Positions 36,413 through 47,149 of a stretch of 64,000 bases of DNA are shown here, one piece after another. The stretch is from Flaccisagitta enflata (lineage: Eukaryota > Chaetognatha > Sagittoidea > Aphragmophora), in contig OZ231126.1 of the NCBI GenBank assembly GCA_965153355.1, positions 66,216,001 to 66,280,000 on the forward strand, read 5' to 3'. Both the position numbers and the translations under genes were made by a program. Under the pieces are notes generated by a model. It had not been told where the DNA came from. It did no database searches and worked only from the letters and a program-made list of their open reading frames with translations. Numbering within the stretch: position 1 is the first letter of the stretch; every line of letters starts with the position of its first letter.

Positions 36413-36791
36413 TCCGTTGGTGAATCACCGAATCTCAAGCCTAGTGTTGGAACTTCCTTACAGACTCTCAAAGGGGCTGATATCTCTCATGATGGATTTT
36501 TTCATAAAATATAACCAAATATCTTAAAATCGAGACCATCTCCAAGTATTTTGGCCAATTTGTTTAGAAATTATTCTTGAAACAAAGTAAGCTTTCCGTC
36601 GTATGGATACCACCACCTGACCTGTTTTTGTTCTTGATGATAGAGGGCATTTCACGAAAAGTTTGCTTTAAATAGTGAGAGATGTTCCCCACACACCACT
36701 GAACACTTCTCCGCCGATCAGTACCGCAGACACTCAAGTCTGATTAGATCGCTATATGGGAACAGCGTGCTCCATCTCCTTAACTTCATTT

Positions 36792-37031
36792 TTAGTGGCG
36801 TGGTACGCGACTCTACACCCCGCTTTGTCGGTCCATTGGTACGTCGGTCTGTCCATCCGTTGGTTGGTCCGTCCATCCGTCCGTCCGTCCGTTAGTCCGT
36901 CCGTCACACTTTACTTTTTTTGGGTTTTTGCGATCTTTGGCCTGACTGCTCCGGCCCAAGTGATCAAATGACCTTAAATATGGCCCCTGCCCACCCGCAC
37001 GCGACTTGGGTAGCCGTGTATCCGGCCCTGC
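36792..37031 (-). mobile_element. Complete family A element
   Basis: TTAGTGGCGTGGTACGCGAC, TCTACACCCCGCTTTGTCGG, GTCCGTCC units, CACACTTTACTTTTTTTGGG, CCACCCGCACGCGACTTGGG, and an end changed to CCGGCCCTGCT. The next 300 bases are a pyrimidine-rich TTTTTCATTTTT tract. Confidence 0.8.
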
Positions 37032-37367
37032 TACTCTTTATTCAACTTTTTACTTTAAACTTATTCGTTTTTTATTCATGTCATATCTTATCTTTTATAT
37101 CTCTAACTTACTTTTTTTATTTCTTACTTCTCATTTTTGAATTTTTATTTTTCACTTTTATAATTTTTTTCAATTTTACCGTCAATTTTCAAGCGTCACT
37201 TTTCATTCTTCACCTTTTTTAGTTTTTTAATTTCATTTTTAATCTTTTATCATTCACTTTTTATTTTTCAATTTTTAAGAATTGTTAATCATTGTATTTT
37301 TCTGATTAAATTGTCATATATTTTGATGATTTTTTTTTTTTGAGTTTTCAACATAATTTTATATTCC

Positions 37368-38222
37368 ATCAAGCAAAGAAACCAATAAAGCTCTGGGTTA
37401 CAATTTTTTCCAGATGGATTATGTCAAATCTCCCTCTGTATTTACAATACATTTATACACCGCTTTCAGATCGAAATGTCGCGAAAAGAAGATATATTAC
37501 TCCTAAAATACTTGAGACAACTACTTGATTCTTTTTTCCTGTGGTAGATAATTTGATTAAGTTTTGTTACAAAAAAAAAGAATTAAAGCCCCAGTGTTGA
37601 TATATTTGCTTTAAATTTCATGACTAAAATTAGTCAATTTCAGCTAAAAATAGCCTTTTTTCAAGGAAAAAATGAGGTTAGATAGCAGCAGTGCTTCTTT
37701 TTTTCAACAAGAGTGGTCCTACAGTGTTGGTTATGAGGAATTAATGAATTTTTGTGTGAAATTCTAAAAGATTTGACTTATGTGATGCAGTAATGATTGA
37801 TTTTGACCCAAAAACACATAAAAACCTCAAGATTTGAGAAAATTTTGAAAAATTATCTGCAAGTTGTTCAAAATTGATATCAGTGAGAACATTTTTTCCT
37901 TACAACATAATCTACATTAAATTCTCTTGAATTCTAGACCAATCCCAGCAATTCAGCTCAATTTGTGTAGAAATGACAATTATGAAATAAAGTAAAGAAA
38001 AAGTTGTTGGGAAAAAAATCCTTCAATGTGAAACATGCAATATTCATTTATTGTGAGTAGGAGGCTTGAATTTTTTAGTTGGTGGGATATTCTTTGCTTG
38101 TAGCAAAACTTAAAAAAAACAAAAAAAAAAAAAAAAAGAAAGAAACCAATAAAACTCAGGTTTACAATTTTTCCCAGATGGATTATGTCAAATCCCCTTC
38201 TATATTTACAGTACATTTATAA
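37368..38222. repeat. Direct repeat pair, 770 bp apart
   Basis: AAGAAACCAATAAA(G/A)CTC and CAGATGGATTATGTCAAATC then CCCTT/TCCCTC and TATTTACA(A/G)TACATTTATA occur at 37376-37460 and 38143-38222 in the same orientation. They could be ends of one element or two solo ends. GACCAATCCCAGCAATTCAG, a motif common in the foldbacks, lies between at 37940. Confidence 0.65.
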
Positions 38223-38459
38223 GTTGCTATATTCAGGTTAAGATGCATCCTCGTATATCTATCAGAAAGTATATCCATCTATTTGTTCATTTGTCCATCC
38301 ATCCATCCATTTATCTTTCCATCCCTCTGTACATCCATCCATCCATCCAACTTATTGCTTCCCTAACATCCGTTATTCTGGGTTTTAATTGAAATCAGCT
38401 ATGTGATATGTGATATGATATTTTCAGTTGCAGTAATTTCATTACTGACGAAAAAAGTC

Positions 38460-38782
38460 AAATCAGGATAGAAAGAGTGAGCGTGGGTATGAGTGAGTGT
38501 GTGAGTGAGAAAGAAAGAACAGAAGTAGGAAAAAAGAAAGAACAGAAGTAAAAGAAAGAAGAAAGAAAGAAAAGAAGAAAGAAAGAAGAAAGAAAAGAAA
38601 GAAAAGAAAAAACAATGATAGAAAAGAAAGAAAGAAAAAAGAAAGAAAGGAAGAAAAAGAGGTACACATCAAATAAAAAGGCGGACAGAGAGAGAAAGAG
38701 AGAGAGAGAGAGGGTGATAGAGAGAGGAGAGAAGAGATTAGAGGAGTGAGAGACAGACAGAGACAGAGACAGAGACAGAGAC

Positions 38783-38820
<38 letters not shown>

Positions 38821-38830
38821 ACAGGCGATA
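38460..38830. repeat. Purine-rich GAAA/GAGA/GACAGA tract
   Basis: 370 bases of almost pure purine, moving from GAAAGAAA to GAGAGA to AGACAG units. The S/L/F-rich frames on the opposite strand are artefacts. Confidence 0.85.
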
Positions 38831-39529
38831 ATGTGGAGGAAAAAGCTAGGCACCGAGGAAAGGAAAGCAAAGAAAAGGAGGAGGAGGAAAACGATGAGGA
38901 GGAAGAGGAATGAGTTGGAGGAGATTTGAAAGAAGAGGACGAGACAATTGACGTTGACGCAGAAAGGGAGGAAAAGGAGAAAACGGAGGAAGAGTAAGGG
39001 AAGAAATACTACAAGCTGTCCAGAGTCTAGGAAACACAGCCGAGAGACTCATGATCATGTAAGACCAGAGCCTCGATGCCAAATTGCCGATGATCATACT
39101 GTCAATATTGCTGTCATTGTGGCCAGGCCATCGTTGTTACGTAACGCACTACCATATTCCTCAACGTCATGTTTGAAGTAGTGCTAACCTTTAAATCGAC
39201 CACGTTTCAGTAATTTAATCATAAAATCGAAATGATAGAACGGCACTTGTGTAATTTCGTTTAAGTACCATGCACAGCTAAACTATAAACACAGCTTACA
39301 GCTCCACAGCCACCATTTTCGACTACCATGTGTCCTTTAGCCACAATATGAGCCTTTTGTCGATGGTTGAAGACATCGAGTCTTCTAAGTATTTTTTTGT
39401 GAGTCACGCGTAGACATTTTCGTTTGGTAATTCTTGAACGTGATCAACACACTTCTAAGTCCTGTGTCCTGTGGCCTACGTAATGACAAATATTTCATAA
39501 TTTCATTGATAACGGCGGTAAAGGGGCCG

Positions 39530-39530
<1 letters not shown>
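38831..39530. other. No exon supported; region upstream of the RUFY-like gene
   Basis: 38870-39000 is rich in GAGGAGGAAG. The rest is mixed sequence that might hold a promoter or a 5' untranslated exon, but I see no element specific enough to call. Confidence 0.35.
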
Positions 39531-39780
<250 letters not shown>

Positions 39781-39866
39781 CTTACTTTATGTCTCTGCTC
39801 TCTCCAATCAATAGGTAACTATAGGCACAAGCTTTAGTGTAGGCTTCAAGGGTTGTTTCGCCGAAG

Positions 39867-39867
<1 letters not shown>

Positions 39868-39906
<39 letters not shown>

Positions 39907-39946
39907 GCGACAGCGACAGCGACAACGACAACGACAACGATATCGG

Positions 39947-39978
<32 letters not shown>

Positions 39979-39982
39979 TCGG

Positions 39983-40014
<32 letters not shown>

Positions 40015-40060
40015 TCGGCAACGACAACGACATCGGCAACGACAACGACAACGACATCGG

Positions 40061-40104
<44 letters not shown>

Positions 40105-40108
40105 TCGG

Positions 40109-40156
<48 letters not shown>

Positions 40157-40204
40157 AAGCGACAACGACAACGACAACGACAACGACATCGGCAACGACA
40201 ACGG

Positions 40205-40258
<54 letters not shown>
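39868..40258. repeat. (GACAAC)n hexanucleotide array
   Basis: About 65 units of GACAAC with GACATCGGCAAC, GACAGC and GAAAGC variants. It lies 320 bases upstream of the RUFY-like start codon. ATCGGC variants also occur at 39590, inside the neighbouring AAC array, so the two arrays share a history. Confidence 0.95.
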
Positions 40259-40262
<4 letters not shown>

Positions 40263-40580
40263 AATTTCGCATCGACAAAGAAAAGACAGGCGGCTATAGT
40301 GACACGATGAAGAACATCATCAACCTAGGACAGCCTGGGTTACCAAAGCTTTGAGTCATACCACAGCCGTATCGTCAATCGACTATCGTCGTCCATCTAT
40401 CGCTTCCACCGTAATTTTCTCTCTCTCTTGACGCTCTTTTTGCTTCTAATTGCTTTGTAAAGATTCCCTTTTCTTCCATTGACAAAAAAAAAAGAAAAAC
40501 AAAAACAAAAGCAAAAGCAGAAACAAAAACAAACTAAAACAGAAACAAAAGCAAAAAAAAAAAAAAAAGATTGCTGTGCC

Positions 40581-40770
40581 ATGGCCAAATTGAAGGACAC
40601 GATTTATTTGTGCAACTTCCGCGTGTCGACGGATGGCGAGTGGCTCTGCCTTAAAGAACTCAACCAAGTGTCAAACGTAAATCAACTGTCATTAACCAGA
40701 GCAGCCAAAAATGACAATGACAATGTCAACAACGCCGGCGATGACAAAGAGGCCAAACACGGCATGAAAT
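40581..40770 (+). CDS. RUFY: RUFY-like protein, exon 1 (start codon)
   Basis: ATG in a strong context (GTGCCATGG) begins MAKLKDTIYLCNFRVSTDGE, then WLCLKELNQVSNV. The DTIYLC.FRVS.DGEWLCL.EL block is the characteristic start of RUFY2/RUFY3-type proteins just before the RUN domain. After it comes an Asn/Asp-rich linker (NDNDNVNNAGDDKEAKHGMK). The exon is 63 codons plus one base and ends at a GTATGA donor, phase 1, matching exon 2. An in-frame ATG at 40479 would add a Lys/Gln repeat and is less likely. RUFY proteins are cytosolic adaptors on endosomes that bind small GTPases through RUN and, in most members, PI3P through a C-terminal FYVE finger that would lie beyond this window. Confidence 0.85.
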
Positions 40771-40788
40771 GTATGAAATATGTTATGA

Positions 40789-40792
<4 letters not shown>

Positions 40793-40850
<58 letters not shown>
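40793..40850. repeat. (GA)n microsatellite in intron 1
   Basis: About 29 GA units, 22 bases after the exon 1 donor. (GA)n also follows the exon 4 donor. Confidence 0.9.
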
Positions 40851-40852
<2 letters not shown>

Positions 40853-40914
40853 ACAACTTTATAGATACACAAACATAAAGACTTACACAACTATACACTT
40901 CTCCTAGCTGCTTA

Positions 40915-41343
40915 CAGTACGATGGGAGCAATAAGGACCTCAGAAGGAGGGTCATTTCCTGCTGCACTATCTTAATGAAGTAGTTTGAACTATGGTTTTT
41001 CTAAAAGCTGATGAGCAAGAGCTTTGAGTGAACATAGTTTCATACCTCTAGCTGTAACTCTTGACAAGAAAGAAAAAAAGCACAACACCTCTCTGGAATC
41101 GAACCTGTGACTCTGAAAAGAAGAAACTTTTCCTCTCAGGTTCAGCACTCTACCAACAGAGCTATCGCGCCACATGTAGATCAATTCTCAGTTTTGTTTT
41201 GAATGACTTGATGTGGAATTATATGTTCACTCAATACCTTGGACCATCAGCTTTCAGAAAAACTAAAGCTTTAGGTTCTTCCTTCAAACAATAAGAATAT
41301 AGAAGGCCCTCTTTGTACTGCCCTTATTGCTCCCACCGTACTG
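40915..41343. mobile_element. TA-flanked TIR element 8 carrying a tRNA-like insert
   Basis: CAGTACGATGGGAGCAATAA and its near inverse (CAGTACGGTGGGAGCAATAA) form the ends; TA lies outside both. A second pair, GTTTTTCTAAAAGCTGATG...GAGTGAACATA, lies about 85-140 bases in. It is in RUFY intron 1. The middle is not palindromic and looks like a degenerate tRNA gene on the minus strand. Confidence 0.8.
41088..41172 (-). pseudogene. tRNA-like sequence (decayed tRNA or SINE head)
   Basis: The minus strand reads TAGCTCTGTTGGTAGAGTGC, a good A box and D arm, then CTGAA...TTCAG as a possible anticodon stem around a 23-base loop, then GGTTCGATTCC, a perfect B box. The expected acceptor stem does not pair (GGCGCGA against GAGGTGT), T33 is not present, and the T stem is imperfect. 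I read it as tRNA-derived and not a working tRNA. Confidence 0.65.
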
Positions 41344-41508
41344 TAGCAATTTGTTTACTTCTTGTTCTCGGATCTTGGGGATGTTTAAACTTTGAAGTGA
41401 TAGTCTAGAACAAATATTTTACTTTTTAAGTGATAAATCCTCAATTGCGTTCATTTGTTCATTGTTTCATTGTTCATTTGTTCATTTGTTCATTGTTCAT
41501 TTGTTCAG

Positions 41509-41598
41509 GTTGGGGTGACGATGAGAAGATGGAGCCAATGTCCATCGAAAGGCGGAATTTACTCGACGTCTGCAAGCTCGTCGTCAAAGAACTGCTTG
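41509..41598 (+). CDS. RUFY: RUFY-like protein, exon 2
   Basis: Acceptor TTGTTCAG, then 2 bases, 29 codons and 1 base to a GTAATC donor. The split first codon (T plus GT) gives Cys, then WGDDEKMEPMSIERRNLLDV and CKLVVKELLG. This matches the start of the RUN domain of RUFY proteins (ERxNLLxxxKLxIKxLIxSAL), the first helix of the domain. Phase 1 at both ends is consistent with exons 1 and 3. Confidence 0.9.
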
Positions 41599-41732
41599 GT
41601 AATCAAACAAACTGTTAACTGCTTAGTTATCAAACAGATTGCATCTGTATTTTACGCGGTAATCATTTGAAGTTATTCTTATCTTGCATGGTTATCAAAC
41701 AGGGGGCTACATGATTTCGCTTAATAATCGAG

Positions 41733-42723
41733 CTAACACCTGTCCCACAATTATTGCAAAAGCTTCACTTTAAATAAAACCATAAAATGCATACTTCTAG
41801 TTGGCGCAGTTGCCAGGAAAAAAGTTGAAGTCAGTCATCAACTTTTTGACATATTCGAGAGAAACAGTTGTGGGTCTCGATCGAGCGATTGGGGCCTCCA
41901 ATGAAATTGATAGGGTAAGTAAATTTGATAATTCTCTTTCATTTGGCGCCAAGCAGAATGCTCTCTGACAAATATTTTTTGCGCTATGATTTTTTAAAGA
42001 TTTACTTATGAAAAATTCGAATGAAATTCTTTTTATTTTTTTAGATTTTGTGTAAGATTTATAAAAGAGTATTTATGTTTGTTTAAGCATGCAAATACAA
42101 GAAAACATGTTTATGAGCACAGCTGGTCACCTGTGAAGGCGTTTTTGAGCATTTCAGCTCATTTAGCTCACTTATCTCAGTCTATTCTTTCTGATTTCAA
42201 TTATGATAAATGAATAAATATTTTCAAACTTGTTCAAGCAAGCAAATAAAAGAAAACATGTCAGTGAGCAGAGCTGCTCATCTGTGAGGGCGTTTTCAAG
42301 TACTCTAGCTCATTTAGCTTATTTAGCTTGCGCTTTTTCTCTGATTTTAAGTAGGATAAATAAGTTAATGTTTTGATTTAAGCATGCAAATACAAGAAAG
42401 CATGTCAGTGAGCAAAGCTGGTTCTCTGGTTGAATCATTTTGATTATTTTAGCTTATCTAGCTCATTTGACTCATTCTTATTCTTCTCTGATTTTCAGTG
42501 CAGTCAATACATACAATTGCTTTTGATTTGATCTAATAAAATTTGACCAAAGATGGTGAAAAGTGACCAATGCCGTCATTACTGGTATGAAATTTGAACT
42601 GAAGCATTATAACACCTTTGGGTAACTACAGTTCAAACTTCATGTGAATGGGTCAACTAGAATATGCTTTTCATAGTTTTATTTGAAGCTTCGCTTTTGC
42701 AATAATTGTGAGACAGGAGTTAG
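41733..42723. mobile_element. Foldback element in RUFY intron 2 with internal 150-bp repeats
   Basis: CTAACACCTGTCCCACAATT then ATTGCAAAAGC...AAATAAAACCATAAAATGCAT pairs with the inverse at 42645-42723. Inside (about 42080-42500) three tandem units of about 150 bases share TTTAAGCATGCAAATACAAG, AACATGTCAGTGAGCA and TAGCTCATTTAGCT. The exact ends and target duplication are unclear. Confidence 0.7.
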
Positions 42724-42923
42724 ATGTTAGTATTTCTTGCATTGTAACGAAGCAAAGTTGATTCTTGTGACCAAAATATGAACAGGTCAATTGCAAATGA
42801 AGACTTTTATTCCTTTGAGACCCGAAAGATTCAAGAGTTAGGGACTTAGGGGTTGAAAGTTCTTGTGATGTTTTTAGCCTAATAAAAACCTTTTCTTTTC
42901 ATCCACTTTGCGTCCTTCCACAG

Positions 42924-43021
42924 ACTCGTCAATGAGTCGCGGACGAATGGTGACCAACGAACACGCACCCCTTCAACAGTTCTTCATCGTTCTCGAACAC
43001 GTCTTGAGGCATGGCATCAAG
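42924..43021 (+). CDS. RUFY: RUFY-like protein, exon 3
   Basis: Acceptor CTTCCACAG, then 2 bases and 32 codons to a GTACAC donor (phase 0). Joined to exon 2 it reads GDSSMSRGRMVTNEHAPLQQ, then FFIVLEHVLRHGIK. It corresponds to the TLDSDYxPLQQFFxVMEHCLKHGLK segment of RUFY RUN domains, a highly conserved helix. The residues before it (SSMSRGRMVTNEH) are more divergent. Confidence 0.9.
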
Positions 43022-43624
43022 GTACACGAACAAAATGGTCGAAAAAGCGTCAAACGATCAGCGGTAGCCGTTACCCCTCAAGGAACCAATAACATATGCT
43101 TTGATTGGATTTGCAAATAAAAATTGAGACTAGGGGCCATAATTTGAGCCAAGAGGCTAAAAATGTAAGTCTCGAATAGGATGAATGGATGGAGAAAGGA
43201 AAAAGAGATTTTTCCCATGTGTGAAAACAAAGGTCATTTGGGGCCCTTTGGGGCCGCTGCCCATAAGGAAAGGCATTAAGGCAGAGCCATTTATCAGTTT
43301 AGTACGATAGGGAATGAATCGCTGAATTCTTAGCACCGAGGATTACGCTGAAGAGAATACATTTACTTTCATGCGGGGACTCTAAGGAGGGCCTAGATTA
43401 TTTTGTTTTGATGTAATTAATGTATTTTAAAAATTTCTGCACCATAGATGTTTTAAACCATTGATCATATTGTACCTGAAAAACGTTTCACCCTTTAGGG
43501 GGCCAAAATTTCACAATCATTTTTTTCCAAATCTGGGGCCAGATTCAGATTCCTCACAAAACCATGTCTGGGGAGTGATCATCATTTATTTGAATCATGT
43601 AGAACTCCTTTTAAATCACAACTA

Positions 43625-44815
43625 GTCAGTAGTCATCCAAGGATCGCACATGGTTAGCGGTACCCGATGCCCTGCTGGGAGTGATCCAGTGAAGAAGTGA
43701 AGTCAGAGCAGGGCAGTGGCCCCAAAGGGCCGATGTCCTGTAGAACACAGGGGGGAATTTCCAGACATCCTGAGGGGCATATTTCACACTGTCCGCCAGA
43801 ACACGGAATGAGTTGACTTGAAATGATCGTCTACAACTCTTATAGGTTTTGAGTCCTTGTAGTGTGTACAATACAAATCTGAAAAGAACTAAATCTTTTT
43901 TGGGGCGCTTTTTGAAATATTTACAAAAATAGTACAAATTTAGTACATTTTTCATCATAACTCTTTGTGATGATTTATTTTAGTATTTTTGACCACGGAT
44001 TTGGACTCAGTGGGTGGCTTGTGGTTTGTTTGATATGTCACACTATATACTTTTGAAAAAGAAGTAAAAGCTTATTTTCTTTATAAAATCATTAAAAATA
44101 AATGTATTTTATAGCAATATGATGAAAGAATTAACTTTTTATTTCTATTTCAAAACTATATAGTGCGACATATCAAACAAACCGCAAAGCACTCGCTGAA
44201 TCCGAATCTGCAGTCAAAAATACCAGAAAACATCACCACAAAGAGTCATGATGAAAAATGTACTAAATTTACACCATTTTTGCATATATTTAAAAAACCG
44301 CCCCAAAAGTGATTTAGTTTCCTTTAGATTCATATTGTACACACTACAATGACCCAAAAACTATCAAAGGGAGAGACGATCATTCTACCTCAACTCATTA
44401 CCTGTTTTGGCTGGTAGTGTTCAGGCCTCAGATGACTGATTCAGGCCAAAGAGGGCATTTTTGAAGGCTGGAGAGCAGATTTGAGATTTGGAGGGCAAAT
44501 TTGAGCCACGGAGGGCTGATTTGATGCTTTGAGGGCTAATCGAAGGTCTGGAGATCAGATTTGTAGTCTGGAGGTCAGATTTGAAGAGGGGGGGCTGATT
44601 TGAAGCCTGGAAGGCTGATTTGGGGCCTGGAAAGCTGATTTGAGGCCTGGAGGGCTAAATTGAGGGCTGGGAGGGCAAATTTGAGGCCTTGATGGCAAAT
44701 TTGAGGTCTGGGAGGGCAAATTTGAGGCCTTGACGGCCAAAGGGGATGTCTGGAAATTCCCCTCTGTGTTCTACAGGACATTGGCTCTTTGGGGCCGCTG
44801 CCCAAAAAGCTGTTA
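43625..44815. mobile_element. Two inverted family D copies flanking a 20-bp repeat array
   Basis: A reverse family D core (43625-43780: CATCCAAGGATCGCACATGG...TGGCCCCAAAGGGCCGATGT) and a forward core (44750-44810: GATGTCTGGAAATTCCCCTC...TTTGGGGCCGCTGCCC) enclose tandem units of GGAGGGCAAATTTGAGGCC type (44430-44745) and the foldback at 43787-44419. It lies in RUFY intron 3. Confidence 0.7.
43787..44419. mobile_element. Palindromic element with CACTR ends and TTCA duplication
   Basis: Left CACTGTCCGCCAGAACACGG and right inverse CACTACCAGCCAAAACAGG; TTCA lies on both sides (43783-43786, 44420-44423). The arms pair to near 44090, including TGTGTACAATA and AAAACACTCACTGAATCC-like blocks. CACTR ends with a short duplication suggest the CMC/EnSpm group. 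Non-autonomous, 633 bp. Confidence 0.7.
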
Positions 44816-44821
44816 AAAATA

Positions 44822-45030
44822 AGGTCGGATACGTCTGGTGATAGGTCAGATAGGTGTGGGGATAGGTGTGTCTGATAGAGCTTGAGATAGGTCTCATAGA
44901 GCTCGGAATAGGTCTGATAGAGCTAGGGATAGGCCTAATAGAGCTCGGGATAGGTCTGATAGAGCTAGGGATAGGTCTAAAAATTAATAACACCCGGCGC
45001 ACCGTCTTGGCCCGTAAATCCGGCCTTGTT
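44822..45030 (-). mobile_element. Family E element with GATAGGTCT array
   Basis: Tandem TCTGATAGAGCTCGGGATAG units (about 18-21 bases, 44840-44985), then CACCCGGCGCACCGTCTTGG and AAATCCGGCCTTGTT. The copy at 58357-58760 has the same parts in the opposite order on the plus strand. Confidence 0.75.
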
Positions 45031-45056
45031 TTAAGAACAAGTTCTTTCAAGGTTTT

Positions 45057-45467
45057 TTAGTCGCGGACACGCGACTCTACACCTTGCCGTGTCGGTCGGT
45101 AGGTCGGTCCGTATGTCAGTCGGTCCGTCCGTCATATTTTTAGTTGCATGCATGCGACTCTACAACTCACTCTGTCTGTCAGTCGGTCGGTCAGTTGGTT
45201 GGTCGGTCAGTCCATCACGCTTAGCTTTTTTTGTCGTCTTACGTCATTTAAAGTCATTTTAAGTCAATTCAAGTCATTTTGATTCAACTTACATTTAGTC
45301 TTTTAGTCTTTTGGTCTTTTAGTCTTTTGGTCTTTTAGTCTTTTGGTCTTTTAGTCTTTTAGTCTTATGGTCTTAACAACTGCACGCGACTGTAAGGTGT
45401 TGGCCTTGTTGAATTACCGCTCCTGCCCAATCGTCCGCGACTGGATTGCCGTGTATCCGGCCTTGTT
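45057..45467 (-). mobile_element. Family A element split by family B
   Basis: TTAGTCGCGGACACGCGACT...CCGTCCGTCATATTT, then family B, then GAATTACCGCTCCTGCCC...GTATCCGGCCTTGTT. The break point is the same T run that is intact at 13055 and broken at 17953. Confidence 0.8.
45140..45410 (-). mobile_element. Family B element nested in family A
   Basis: TTAGTTGCATGCATGCGACT, CTACAACTCACTCTGTCTG, a GGTCGGTCAGTTGG array, AAGTCATTTT units, TAGTCTTTTGGTCTTT units (45295-45370) and CTGTAAGGTGTTGGCCTTGTT at the end. Confidence 0.8.
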
Positions 45468-45695
45468 TTTTTACATTTTTCTGCTTAAAAACAAAATAAA
45501 AAAAAAAGGTAGTATCTGACATAATTTTTTACAAGGAATCAGAATCTGGCATCAGATTTGAGGAAAAATGATTTTGAAATTTTGGCCCCCTTAAGGATGG
45601 GCCATTTTTTTGGTGCAATATGACGAATGTTTAGAACATCTACAGTCTTAGAATTTTTTGAATACATTACTTACATTAAAATAAAAAAAAATCTA

Positions 45696-47148
45696 CCCTG
45701 TCTTCAAAAGCAACTGATACCAGCAAAAGATGTATTGTGTCAAAACGATTCATATTTCAAAATTTGGATTTTTTCTATCTTAAACAGAGGAGGGAAAGAG
45801 GTGACCTGATTGAGGTGTTCAAAATCCTCCATGGCCTGACAAGGATAGACCCCGAGCACTTCTGGGAAGTCAGAAATGCAAGGGGTGGTCCAAGGTTGGT
45901 AAAGGCAATGGCTGAGAATGGACGGAAGCAGAGGCAATCCTTCTTCTCATATAGAGTGATTCAAAAATGGAATCTCTTGGGAGCGGAACTAAAAACCGCG
46001 CCCTCGCTGGAATGTTTCAAGAGCCGATTGGATGAAAAGTTGCTATACACTGATTTAGGTTGAAAAACCATAATCCAATCCCATAGAAACTCAAAATACC
46101 ATAAAATGACAAGATATCGATTCTAAACGTTCTGGCCCTCACAGAACAGATGGTCAATCGAAAATGTTGGTTCTGGTGAGTAGTGAGAGAGCTGCACGCT
46201 CTGGCCCTCACAGATGGTTTTGGTAGTATTGCTGGTGTTATCAGAGTGGCACCTCTTGCTCTGGACTCTGTTGGATTTTGGGGACTCGTCTTTTTGTACG
46301 GGACATCAATGGAGCTCTTCGGAGGTTTTGCGCTTTGGTATTGTATTGGTAATATTACATTTGTGATTTGATGGGCGTTTTGAACAGGTGAATGTTTGAC
46401 TGGTTGATGCTAGGTCAACAGGCAGTATTGCCTTACTTTACTAGCTGGATGAATCTGAATCTGAATCTGAAAGCATATTTACTGCGGTTTTTTCATACAA
46501 AATTTCAGCACTTTTTTCCAACTGGTTTAGCCTCAACATCATTTTTAGATATACCTAAATTTTACTGAAATCTAGCAATTTTTATATAAAATGAAAGAGT
46601 TAGGCCCCAATAACTGTATACAAAAAGCCAAAACATTGATTTAAAATATCAAAATTTATCCCAATCTAGCATATTTTCATTACTAATATGATTTTCTTTT
46701 CTTTATGTGCATAATCATAAGATGTTCTAAACAAAAATGATGAAATTCCTTCATGGAATGTTGATGGAATATGAAAATAAGTGAAAAACTGCTCAAAAAC
46801 TTTATGAATACAGCAAAATATGCTTTCTTTCATAAATCTGGTGTAATCTCCTTCAATAAATCTTTAATCTGAGACCAATCCCAGCATTCTAGCTCAAAGC
46901 GTTTAAAAGTTACAGAGGTTTGAAGTGAGACACCTCCATTCATGTCTGAAAGGAAAAGCTGAAATGCCTCAAATGATGTTACACTTAAAAACGATGTAGA
47001 GGCTAAATCAGTTGAAAAGAATGTTGAAACTTTGCATGAAAAAACCGCAGTAAATATGCTTTATTATAGAAAAAATTCGAATTTTTATTTATGAATCGTT
47101 TTGACACAATACATCTTTTGCTGGTATCAGTTGCTTTTGAAGACAGGG
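45696..47148. mobile_element. TA-flanked TIR element 9, copy 1 (CCCTGTCTTC), interrupted by a LINE
   Basis: CCCTGTCTTCAAAAGCAACT then GATACCAGCAAAAGATGTAT pairs with its inverse; TA lies on both sides. A sister copy of 753 bp is at 58979-59731. This copy is 1453 bp; the extra 700 bases equal the LINE fragment inserted near 45772. GACCAATCCCAGCATTCTAG occurs inside near 46870. Confidence 0.85.
45772..46470 (+). mobile_element. 3' end of a CR1/L2-group LINE
   Basis: The frame to the stop at 46061-46063 reads RRERGDLIEVFKILHGL, ...DPEHFWEVRNARGGPR, ...SFFSYRVIQKWNLLGAEL and ...PSLECFKSRLDEKL. RRxRGDLIEVxKIL...FSxRVxxxWNxLP...xxFKxRLDxxL is the common C-terminal tail of CR1/L2/Rex-type reverse transcriptase proteins. 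The 3' UTR ends in three GAATCT hexamers at 46448-46469, a typical short repeat tail. The reverse transcriptase domain is missing. Confidence 0.8.
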
Positions 47149-47149
47149 T

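Noticed and set aside
38846-39097. Minus-strand proline/leucine-rich frame as the missing first exon of the M13 gene
   Set aside because: It is the complement of a GAGGAGGAAG purine tract and shows no donor in the phase required by the transmembrane exon.
39782-40299. R/C-, S/L- and T-rich frames
   Set aside because: Produced by the (GACAAC)n hexamer array; all frames are open because the repeat lacks stops.
41088-41172. Functional tRNA gene on the minus strand
   Set aside because: A and B boxes are good but the acceptor stem does not pair, the T stem is imperfect and the anticodon loop is abnormal, so it was recorded as tRNA-like only.
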